NCBI GenBank assembly: GCA_035236585.1
Contig: CP141128.1
Location: forward strand, 53,991,257-54,055,256
Direction: 5' to 3'
From: Warburgia ugandensis
Taxonomy: Eukaryota > Streptophyta > Magnoliopsida > Canellales > Canellaceae
Length of the DNA stretch: 64,000 nt
In this document: positions 38,901 through 50,734 of the stretch, piece after piece
Layout of the letters: each line of letters opens with the position of its first letter
How positions within the stretch are numbered: position 1 is the stretch's first letter
Made by a program: the position numbers and the translations under genes
Notes under the pieces: model-generated
Databases searched by the model: none
The model's input: the letters and a program-made list of their open reading frames with translations, nothing else
What the model was told of the DNA's origin: nothing

Positions 38901-41900
38901 AGTAAAATTTTAAGGTTGTTATGCAATGTGCCCCACAAATATCAAAATTCCCCCGTTAGGTTTCTATGTCCTTTCTTCACTCTTAGTTAATGAAATAGCC
39001 TCACTTTGAAATATCAAAATCATTTTATAAGCACTAACAAATGATTTCTGCTTTAATTGGAAATTATTATGCTATTAAAAGATATACTTCTTAAATACTC
39101 AAAACATTTTCATGTAATAGCTAAATTTTAAGCTTGTTACGCCAGTGAGCCTCGCGAATATAAAAATTGCCCCATGAGGTTTCTATGTCTTTTTTTCACT
39201 CTTAGTTAATGAAATTGCCCTCACTTTGAAGTCCCATAACTCCTTCATACCAGCTCTAATTTTGGCGTACCATGGCTCCTTGGATTCCATTTTCTAAGCA
39301 CTAACAAATGATTTCTGCTTTAATTTGAAATTATTATGCTATTAAAAGATATACTTCTTAAATACTCATAACCTTATCATGGAATAGCAAAATTTTATGG
39401 TTGTTATGCTAGTGAGCCTTGCCAATATCAAAATTGCCCCATGAGGTTTCTATGTTTTTTTTTCACTCTTAGTTAATGAAATAGCCCTCACTTTGAAGTC
39501 TCATAACTCTTTCATACGAGCTCTATTTATGGAATTCCTTGGCTCGTTGGATTCCATTTTCTATGTGCTAACAAATGATTTCAGCTTTAATTTTAAGTTA
39601 TTATGCTATTAAAAGATATACTTCTTAAATACTCATAACCTGATCATGGAATAGCAAAATTTTATGGTTGTTATGACAGTGAGCCTCGCCAATATCAAAA
39701 TTGCCCCATGAGGTTTCTATGTTTTTTTTTCACTCTTAGTTTATGAAATAGCCCTCACTTCGAGGACCCATAAATCCTTAATACAACCTCTATTTTTAGC
39801 GTTCCATGGCTCCTTGGATTCCATTTTCTAAGTACTAACAAATGATTTCAGCTTTAATTTGAAATTATTATGCTATTAAAAGTTATACTTCCTAAATACT
39901 CATAACCTCATCATGGAATAGAAAAATTTTAGGGTTGTTATGCAATGTGCCCCACAAATATCAAAATTGCCCCATGAGGTTTCTATGTTCTTTTTTCACT
40001 CATAGTCAATGAAATAGCCTCACTTTGAAGTCCCATATCTCCTGCATACGAGCTCCATTTTTGTTATTCCTTGGCTCCTTAGATTCCATTTTCTAAGTAA
40101 TAACAAATGATTTTAGCTTTAATTTGAAATTATTATGCTATTAAAAGTTATACTTCTTAAATACTCATAACCTGATCATGGAATAGCAAAATTTTATGGT
40201 TGTTATGACAGTGAGCCTCGCCAATATCAAAATTGCCCCCATGAGGTTTCTATGTTTTTTTTTCACTCTTAGATAATGAAGTAGCCCCCAGTTTGAAGTC
40301 CCATAATTCCTTCATACCAACTCTAATTTCGGCGTTCCTTGGCTCCATAGATTCCATTTTCTAAGCACTAACAAATGATTTCTGCTTTAATTTGAAATTA
40401 TTCTGCTATTAAGAGATATACTTCTTAAACACTCATAACCTTATCATGGAATAGCAAAATTTTATGGTTGTTATGCCAGTGAGCCTTGCCAATATCAAAA
40501 TTGCCCCATGAGGTTTCTATGATTTTTTTTCACTCTTAGTTAATGAAATAGCCCTCACTTTGAAGTCTCATAACTCCTTCATACGAGCTCTATTTTCGGT
40601 ATTCCTTAGCTCCTTGGATTCCATTTTCTAAGCACTAACAAATGATTTCTGCTTTAATTTGAAATTATTATGCTATTAAAAGATATACTTCTTAAATACT
40701 CATAACCTTATCATGGAATAGCAAAATTTTATGGTTGTTATGCCAGTGAGCCTCGCCAATATCAAAATTGCCCCATAAGGTTTCTATGTTTTTTTTTCAC
40801 TCTTAGTTAATGAAATAGCCCTCACATTGAAGTCTCATAACTCCTTCATACAAGCTCTATTTTCGGCATTCCTTGGCTCCTTGGATTCCATTTTCTATGT
40901 ACTAACAAATGATTTCAACTTTAATTTTAAATTATTATGCTATTAAAAGATATACTTCTTAAATACTCCTGACCTGATCATGGAATAGCAAAATTTTATG
41001 GTTGTTATGACAGTGAGCCTCGCCAATATCAAAATTGCCCCATGAGGTTTCTATGTTTTTTTTTCACTCTTAGTTAATGAAATAGCCCTCACTTCGAGGA
41101 CCCATAACTCCTTCATACAACCTCTATTTTTAACTTTCCGTGGTTCCTTGGATTCAATTTTCTAAGTACTAACAAATGATTTCAGCTTTAATTTGAAATT
41201 ATTATGCTATTAAAAGTTATACTTCTTAAATACTCATAACCTGACCATGGAATAGTAAAATTTTAAGGTTGTTATGCAATGTGCCCCACAAATATCAAAA
41301 TTGCCCCATGAGGTTTCTATGTTCTTTTTTCACCCTTAGTTAATGAAATAGCCTCACTTTGAAGTTGCATATCTCCTCCATACGAGCTCTATTTTTGTCA
41401 TTCCTTGGCTCCTTGGATTCCATTTTCTAAGTACTAACAAATGATTTCAGCTTTAATTTGAAATTATTATGCTATTAAAAGTTATACGCCTTAAATACTC
41501 ATAACCTGATCATGGAATAGCAAAATTTTAAGGTTGTTACACTAGGGTGCCTCGCTAATATCAAAATTGCCTCATGAGGTTTCTATGTTTTTTTTTCTCT
41601 CATAGTTAATGAAATAGCCCTCACTTTGGAGTCCATAACTCCTTCATACGAGCTCTATTTTCAGCGTTCCTTGGCTCCTTGCATTCCAATTTCTGAGCGC
41701 TAACAAAAGATTTAAGCTTTAATTAGAAATTATTATGCTTTTAAAAGTTATACTTCTTAAATACGCATGACCTAATCAAGGAAATGTAAAATTTTAAGGT
41801 TGTTACACCAGTGAGCACCATCATTATAATTATTGTCCCCTAAGGTTTCTATGCTTTCTTTGTCACTTTTAATTAATGAAATAGCCCTAAATTTGAAGTC

Positions 41901-44900
41901 CCATAACTCTTTCATAGGAACACTATTATCAACGTTCCTTGGCTCGTTGGATTCCATTTTTTGAATACTATATAATGGTCTCAGCTTTAATCTGAAATTA
42001 TTATTCTATTAGAAGATATACTTCTTAAAAACCCATAACGTTATCTTAGAATCGTAAAAATTTAAGGTTGTTACACCAGTACACCCCAGCCAATAGCAAA
42101 ATTGCCCCATGATATTTCTCCCTTTTTTTTTAATATTTACATAATGAAGTATATTTCCAGCATTCATTGGCTCGTTGGATTCCATTTTCTGAGTACTATC
42201 TAATGGTTTCAGCTTTAATTTGAAATTATTATGCTATTTAAAGATATACTTCTTAAATACTCAAAACATTATCATGGAATAGCTAAATTTTAAGGTTGTT
42301 ACGCCGTGAGCCTCGCGAATATTAAAATTGCCCGAAGAGGTTTCTATGTTTTTTTTTCACACTTAGTTAATGAAATAGCCCTCACTTTGATGTCCCATAA
42401 CTCCTTCATACTAGCTCTAATTTCGGCGTTCCTTGGCTCCTTGGATTCCATTTTCTAAGCATTAACAAATGATTTCTGCTTTAACCTAAAATTATTATGC
42501 TATTAAAAGATATACTTCTCAAATACTCATAACCTTATCATGGAATACCAAAATTTTATGGTTGTTATGCCAGTGAGCCTCGCCAATATCAAAATTGCCC
42601 CATGAGGTTTCTATGTTTTTTTTTTCACTCGTAGATAATGAAATAGCCCTCAATTCGAAGTCCCATAACTCCTTCATACAACCTCTATCTTTAGCGTTCC
42701 ATGGCTCCTTGGATTCCATTTACTATGTACTAACAGATGAGTTTAGCTTTAATTTGAAATTATTGTGCTATTAAAAGTTATACTTCTTAAATACGCATGA
42801 CCTGATCAAGGAAATGTAAAATTTTAAGGTTGTTAAACCAGTGAGCACCACCATTATAATAATTGTCCCCTGAGGTTTCTATGTTTTCTTTGTCACTTTT
42901 AATTAATGAAATAGCCCTAAATTTGAAGTCCCATAACTCTTTCACAGGAACACTATTATCAACGTTCCTTGGCTCGTTGGATTCCATTTTTTGAATACTA
43001 TATAATGGAATCAGCTTTAATCTGAAATTATTATTCTATTAGAAGATATACTTCTTAAAAACCAATAATGTTATCTTAGAATCGTAAAATTTTAAGGTTG
43101 TTACACCAGTACACCCCCCCCAATAGCAAAATTGCCCCATGACATTTCTCCCTTTTTTTTGTAATATTTACATAATGAAGTAGCCCTGACTTTTAAGGCC
43201 GATAACTCCTTCATAAAAACTCTATTTTCAGCATTCATTGGCTCGTTGGATTCCATTTTCTGAGTACTATCTAATGGTTTCGGCTTTAATTTGAAATTAT
43301 TACGCTATTTAAAGATATACTTCTTAAATAGTCAAAACATTATCATAGAATAGCTAAATTTTAAGGTTGTTACACTAATGAGCCTCGCGAATATCAAAAT
43401 TGCCCCATGAGGTTTCTATGTTTTTTTTTCACACTTAGTTAATGAAATAGCCCTCACTTTGAAGTCCCATAACTCCTTCATACCAGCTCTAATTTCGGCG
43501 TTCCTTGGCTCCTTGGATTCCATTTTCTAAGCACTAACAAATGATTTCTGCTTTAACCTGAAATTATTATGTTATTAAAAGATATACTTCTCAAATACTC
43601 ATAACCTTATCATGGAATAGAAAAATTTTATGGTTGTTATGCCAGTGAGCCTCGCCAATATCAAAATTGCCCCATGAGGTTTCAATGTTTTTTTTTTCAC
43701 TCGTACATAATGAAATAGCCCTCAATTCGAGGTCCCATAACTCCTTCATACAGCCTCTATCTTTAGCGTTCCATGGCTCCTTGGATTCCATTTTCTATGT
43801 ACTAACAAATGAGTTTAGCTTTAATTTGAAATTATTATGCTATTAAAAGTTATATTTCTTAAATACGCATGACCTAATCAAGGAAATGTAAAATTTTAAG
43901 GTTGTTACACCAGTGAGCACCACCATTATAATAATTGTCCCCTAAGGTTTCTATGTTTTCTTTGTCAATTTAATTAATGAAATAGCCCTAAATTTGAAGT
44001 CCCATAACTCTTTCATACGAACACTATTATCAACGTTCCTTGGCTCGGTGGATTCCGTTTTTTGAATACTATATAATGGAATCAGCTTTAATCTGAAATT
44101 ATTATGCTATTAGAAGATATACTTCTTAAAAACCCATAACTTTATCTTACAATCGTAAAATTTTAAGGTTGTTACACCAGTACACCCCAGCCAATAGCAA
44201 AATTGCCCCATGACATTTCTCCCTGTTTTTTGTAATATTTACATAATGAAGTAGCCCTGACTTTTAAGGCCGATAACTCCTTCATAAAAACTCTATTTTC
44301 AGCATTCATCGGCTCGTTGGATTCCATTTTCTGAGTACTATCTAATGGTTTCGGCTTTAATTTGAAATTATTATGCTATTAAAAGATATACTTCTTAAAT
44401 ACTCAAAACATTATCATGGAATAGCTAAATTTTAAGGTTGTTACACTAGTGAGCCTCGCGAATATCAAAATTGCCCCATGAGGTTTCTATGTTTTTTTTT
44501 CACACTTAGTTAATGAAATAGCCCTCACTTTGAAGTCCCATAACTCCTTCATACCAGCTCTAATTTCGGCGTTCCATGGCTCCTTGGATTCCATTTTCTA
44601 AGCACTAACAAATGATTTCTGCTTTAACCTGAAATTATTATGTTATTAAAAGATATACTTCTTAAATAGTCATAACCTGATCAAGGAATAGTAAAATTTT
44701 AAGGTTGTTATGCAATGTGCCCCACAAATATCAAAATTGCCCCATGAGGTTTCTATGTTCTTTTTTCACTCTTAGTTAATGAAATAGCCTCGCTTTGAAG
44801 TCCCATATCTCCTTCATACGAGCTCTATTTTTGTCATTGCTTGGCTCCTTGGATTCCATTTTCTACGTCCTAACAAATGATTTCAGTTTTAATTTGAAAT

Positions 44901-47900
44901 TATTATGCTATTAAAAGTTATACTCCTTAAATACTCATAACCTGATCATGGAATAGCAAAATTTTAAGGTTGTTACACTAGTGTGCCTCGCTAATATCAA
45001 AATCGCCTCATGAGGTTTCTATGTTTTTTTTTCACTCATAGTTAATGAAATAGCCCTCACTTTGGAGTACATAACTCCTTCATACGAGCTCTATTTTTAG
45101 CGTTCCTTGGCTCCTTGGATTCCATTTTCTGAGTGCTAACAAATGATTTCAGCTTTAATTAGAAATTATTATGCTATTAAAAGTTATACTTCTTAAATAC
45201 GCATGACCTGATCAAGGAAATGTAAAATTTTAAGGTTGTTACAACAGTGAGCACCACCATTATAATAATTGTCCCCTAAGGTTTCTATGTTTTCTTTGTC
45301 ACTTTAAATTAATGAAATAGCCCTAAATTTGAAGTCACATAGCTCTTTCATACAAACACTATTATCAACGTTCATTGGCTCGTTGGATTCCATTTTTTGA
45401 ATACTATATAATGGAATCAGCTTTAATCTGAAATTATTATGCTATTAGAAGATATACTTCTTAAAAACCCATAACGTTATCTTACAATCGTAAAATTTTA
45501 AGGTTGTTACACCAGTACACCCCAGCCAATAGCAAAATTGCCCCATGACATTTCTCCCTGTTTTTTGTAATATTTACATAATGAAGTAGCCCTGACTTTT
45601 AAGGCCGATAACTCCTTCATAAAAACTCTATTTTCAGCATTCATTGACTTGTTGGATTCAATTTTCTGAGTACTATCTAATGGTTTTAGCTTTAATTTGA
45701 AATTATTATGCTATTTAAAGATATACTTCTTAAATACTCAAAACATTATCATGGAATAGCTAAATTTTGAGGTTGTTACGCCAGTGAGCCTCGCGAATAT
45801 TAAAAATTGCCCCAAGAGGTTTCTATGTTTTTTTTTCACTCATAGTTAATGAAATAGCCCTCACATTGAAGTCCCATAACTCCTTCATACCAGCTCTAAT
45901 TTTGGCGTTCCTGGGCTCCTTGGATTCCATTTTCTAAGCACTAAGAAATGATTTCTGCTTTAATTTGAAATTATTATGCTATTAAAAGATATACTTCTTA
46001 AATACTCATAACGTTATCATGGAATAGCAAAAATTTATGGTTGTTATGCCAGTGAACCTCGCCAATATCAAAGTTGCCCGATGAGGTTTCTATGTTTTTT
46101 TTTCACTCTTAGTTAATGAAATAGCCCTCACTTCGAGGTCCCTTAACTCTTTCATACAACCTCTATTTTGAGCATTCCATGGCTCCTTGGATTCCATTTT
46201 CTAAGTACTAACAAATGATTTTAGCTTTATTTTGAAATTATTATGCTATTAAAAGTTATACTTCTTAAATACTCATAACCTGATCAAGGAATAGTAAAAT
46301 TTTAAGGTTGTTATGCAATGTGCCCCACAAATATCAAAATTGCCCCATGAGGTTTCTATGTTCTTTTTTCACTCTTAGTTAATGAAATAGCCCCGCTTTG
46401 AAGTCCCATATCTCCTTCATACGAGCTCTATTTTTGTCATTCCTTGGCTCCTTGGATTCCATTTTCTACGTCCTAACAAATGATTTCAGCTTTAATTTGA
46501 AATTATTATGCTATTAAAAGTTATACTCCTTAAATACTCATAACGTGATCATGGAAGAGCAAAATTTTAAGGTTGTTACACTAGTGTGCCTCGCTAATAT
46601 CAAAATCACCTCATGAGGTTTCTATGTTTTTTTTTCTCTCATAGTTAATGAAATAGCCCTCACTTTGGAGTCCATAACTCCTTCATACAAGCTCTATTTT
46701 CAGCATTCCTTGGCTCCTTGGATTCCATTTTCTAAGTGCTAACAAAAGGAATTGTATAATTTTTAGGTTGTTTTGCAATGTGCCACAAATATCAAAATTG
46801 CCCGATGAGGTTTCTATGTTCTTTTTTCACTCTTAGTTAATGAAATAGCCTCACTTTGAAGTCCCATATCTCCTTCATACGAGCTCTGTTGTTGTCATTC
46901 CTTGGCGCCTTGGATTCCATTTTCTAAGTACTAACAAATGATTTCAGCTTTAATTTGAAATTATTATGCTATTAAAAGTTATACTCCTTAAATACTCATA
47001 ACGTGATCATGGAAGAGCAAAATTTTAAGGTTGTTACACTAGTGTGCCTCGCTAATATCAAAATCACCTCATGAGGTTTCTATGTTTTTTTTTCTCTCAT
47101 AGTTAATGAAATAGCCCTCACTTTGGAGTCCATAACTCCTTCATACAAGCTCTATTTTCAGCATTCCTTGGCTCCTTGGATTCCATTTTCTAAGTGCTAA
47201 CAAATGATTTTAGCTTTAATTATAAATTATTATGCTATTAAAAGTTATACTTCTTAAATACGCATGACCTGATCAAGGAAATGTAAAATTTTAAGGTTGT
47301 TACACCAGTGAGCACCACCATTATAATAATTGTCCCCTGAGGTTTCTATGTTTTCTTTGTCACTTTTAATTAATGAAATAGCCCTAAATTTGAAGTCCCA
47401 TAACTCTTTCATATGAACACTATTATCAACGTTCCTTGGCTCGTTGGATTCCATTTTTTGAATACTATATAATGGAATCAGCTTTAATCTGAAATTATTA
47501 TGGTATTAGAAGATATACTTCTTAAATACCCATAACGTTATCTTAGAATCATAAAATTTTAAGGTTGTTACACCAGTACACCCCCGCCAATAGCAAAATT
47601 GCCCCATGATATTTCTCCCCTTTTTTTTTAATATTTACATAATTAAGTAGCCCTGACTTTGAAGGCCGATAACTCCTTCATACAAACTCTATTTTCAGCG
47701 TTCCTTGGCTCGTTGGATTCCATTTTCTGAGTACTATCTAATGGTTTCAGCTTCAATTTGAAATTATTATGCTATTTAAAGTTATACTTCTTAAATACTC
47801 AAAACATTATCTTGGAATAGCTAAATTTTAAGGTTGTTACGCCAGTGAGCCTCGCAAATATCAAAATTGCCCCATGAGGTTTCTATGTTTTTGTTTCACT

Positions 47901-50298
47901 CTTAGTAAATGAAATAGCCCTCACTTTGAAGTCCCATAACTGCTTCATACCAGCTCTAATTTTGGCATTCCGTGGCTCCTTGGATTCCCTTTTCTAAGCA
48001 CTAACAAATGATTTTTGCTTTAATTTGAAATTATTATGCTGTTAAAAGATATACTTCTTAAGTACTCATAACCTGATCGTGGAATAGCAAAATTTTAAGG
48101 GTTGTTACGCCAGTGAGCCTCGCGGATATCAAAATTGCCCCTTGAGGTTTCTATGTTTTTTTTTTCACTCTTAGTTAATGAAATAGCCCTGACATTGAAG
48201 TCCCACAACTCCTTCATACGAGCTCTATTTTCAGCATTCCTTGGCTCCTTGGTTCCATTTTCTAGGTACTATGAAATCATTTCAGCTTTAATTTGAAATT
48301 ATTATGCTATTAAAAGTTACACTTTTAAATACTCATAACTTGATCATGGAATAGTAAAATTTTAGGCTTGTTACAACAGTGAGCCTCGTTAATATCGAAA
48401 TGGCACCATGAAGTCTCTCTGTTTTTTTTTTCACTTTTACTTAATGAAATAACCCTGACTTTGAAGTCCATTGCTCCTTCATACAGACTCTATTTTCAGC
48501 ATTCCTTAGCTCGCTGGATTCCATTTTCTGATGGTTTTAGTTTTAATTCCAAATTATTATGCTATTAAAAGATATACTTCTTCAAAGCTCAGAACCTGAT
48601 CATGGAAGAGTAAAATTTTAAGGTTGTTACACCAGTGAGCCACCCCATTATCAAAATGCCCCCTGAGGTTTCTATGTTTTCTTTTTCACTTTTAATTAAT
48701 GAAATAACCCTAACTTTGAAGTCCCATAACTCCTTCATGCGTACTCTATTTTCAGCGTTCCTTGGCTCGTTGGATTCCATTTTCTGAATACTAAATAATG
48801 GTATCAGCTTTCATTTTAATTTATTATGCTATTGGAAGATATACTTCTTAAAAACTCATAACGTTATCTTGCATTAGTAAAATTTTACGGTTGTTACACC
48901 TGTACGCCCCCACCAATAGGAAATTCTCCCATGTGGTTTCTCCCTTTTTTCTTTAACATTTAATTAATGAAGTAGCCCTGACTTTGAAGTCCCGTGACTC
49001 CTTCATACGAACTCTATTTTCAACGTTCCTTGAATCGTTGGATTCCATTTTCTGAGTACTATCTAATGGTTTCAGCTTTAATTTGAAATTATTATGCTAT
49101 TAAAAGTTATACTTCTTAAATACTCATAACCTGATCAAGGAATAGTAAAATTTTAAGGTTGTTATGCAATGTGCCCCACAAATATCAAAATTGCCCTATG
49201 AGGTTTCTATGTTCTTTTTTCACTGTTAGTTAATGAAATAGCCTCGCTTTGAAGTCCCATATCTCCTTCATACGAGCTCTATTTTTGTCATTCCTTGGCT
49301 CCTTGGATTCCATTTTCTACGTCCTAACAAATGATTTCAGCCTTAATTTGAAATTATTATGCTATTAAAAGTTATACTTCTTAAATACTCATAACCTGAT
49401 CATGGGATAGTAAAATTTTAAGGTTGTTACAATAGTGAGCCTCGCTAATATCAAAATGGCACCATGAAGTCTCTATGTTTTTTTTTCACTTTTACGTAAT
49501 GAAATAACCCTGACTTTGAAGTCCATAGCTCCTTCATACGGACTCTATTTTTAGCATTCCTTGGCTCGCTGGATTCCATTTTTTGAGTATTATCTAATGG
49601 TTTTAGTTTTAATTCCAAATTATTAAGCTATTAGAAGATATACTTCTTGAAAGCTCATGACCTAATCATGGAAGGGTAAAATTTTAAGTTTGTTACACAA
49701 GTGAGCTACGCCATTACCAAAATGCCTTCTTGAGGTTTCCACGTTTTCTTTTTCACTTTTAATTAATGAAATAGCCCTAACTTTGAAGTCCCATAACTCC
49801 TTCATGCGAACTCTATTTTCAGCGTTCCTTGGGTCATTGGATTCCATTTTCTGAATAATATATATTGGTATCAGCTTTAATTTGAAATTATTATGCTATT
49901 AGAAGATATACTTCTTAAAAACTCATAACGTTATCATGGAATAGTAAAATTTTAAGGTTGTTACACCAGTACGCCCCAGCCAATAAGAAAATTTCCCCAT
50001 GAGGTTTCTCCCTTTTTTATTTAACATTTACTTAATGTAGTAGCCCTAACTTTGAAGTCCCATAACTCCATACGAACTTTATTTTCAGCGTTCCTTGGCT
50101 CGTTGGATTCCATTTTCTGAGTACTATATAATGGTTTCAGCTTTAATTTGAAATTATTATGCTATTAAAAGATATACTTCTTAAAAGCTCATTACGTTAT
50201 CATGGAATAGTAAAATCTTAAGGTTGTTACACCAGTACGCCCCCGCTAGTAGCAAAATTGCCCCATGAGGTTTCTCGCCTTTTTTTTAATATTTACTT
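29931..50298 (+). repeat. Mixed zone marked by A' monomers
   Basis: A' units with CACCACCATTATA and TTGTCCCC start their marker near 30382, 32251, 33854, 34923, 36792, 41817, 42846, 43918, 45252 and 47313. Intervals range from about 1.0 to 5.0 kb. Each is followed by a B-like unit with GACATTTCTCCC or GATATTTCTCCC. The pair at 43.9 and 45.25 kb is 1335 bp apart and shares CCCTGTTTTTTG (44221, 45556), so it is a five-monomer duplication. A' units are absent from the first 12 kb of array I and from array III, so this zone evolved separately. Near the right end, A-, B- and D-like units return (48350-50298). Confidence 0.7.
46290..47205 (+). repeat. 458-bp direct duplication out of monomer register
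   Basis: TAACGTGATCATGGAAGAGC occurs at 46541 and again at 46999, a step of 458 bp, which is not a multiple of the monomer. The first copy breaks off at GTGCTAACAAAAGG near 46748 and jumps straight to a TGTATAATTTTTAGG start, missing roughly 75 bp of a unit. The exchange was therefore between non-equivalent positions. Confidence 0.7.
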
Positions 50299-50703
50299 TG
50301 TGACAACCCGTTTTTTTGAAACATGATTTGTAAAGTATTTTGAAAGGCAGGGCCCTTAAGAGTGTAAAATTTTTTCGCAAAACAAAGCAGCGGAAATTCT
50401 TTTCTTTAGAACTTGTTTTGAAAACCCAAGTCACCATTTCATACATAACATAAGTTCAATTTGTGTACAAAATAAAATTCCATTGAAGGAATATACTTTT
50501 ACTAAACTCCAGGATCCATCTAGTGGTTCATAGTATAGCCAAATCTAGTACAATACTTGTCCAAATTTCATAATCCAAAACTCAAGCTCACCATACAATA
50601 AAACTCTCAACAAAGAAAAATACATGTCTTCAAGGGTATACCTTGAAGATTATTCTCTTCAAGTCTTCTATCATCTTCAGCTCCTAACTCTCCTTCCCTG
50701 TAT

Positions 50704-50734
50704 CTGAGATATTGCAACAAGTACAATATCTCAG
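50704..50734. other. 11-bp perfect inverted repeat in LTR F
   Basis: CTGAGATATTG (50704-50714) pairs perfectly with CAATATCTCAG (50724-50734) across a 9-base loop. It occupies the place where the other LTRs have TGAGTATA/TATACTCA, and keeps the TGAG...CTCA ends although the stem sequence differs. That is the pattern expected for a conserved structure with compensatory change. Confidence 0.6.

Larger units (their letters stand above)
21989..50298 (+). repeat. Satellite array II (about 106 units)
   Basis: This is the continuation of array I, in the same orientation and in exact register after the solo LTR. Early units (21989-23400) are B, C, D and A types. From about 23450 the array is mostly C-type units, and beyond 30 kb A' and E-like units are mixed in. 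It contains several units with internal deletions (about 39010, 42150, 46748). It ends inside a B-type unit at TTTACTT, where an LTR terminus begins. No genes or RNA genes are visible. Confidence 0.95.

Noticed and set aside
3917-50298. CRISPR-like or rDNA spacer arrays
   Set aside because: The repeats are contiguous 267-bp units without unique spacers, and no 5S, 18S, 5.8S or 25S sequence is recognisable. Plant LTRs flank and interrupt them.
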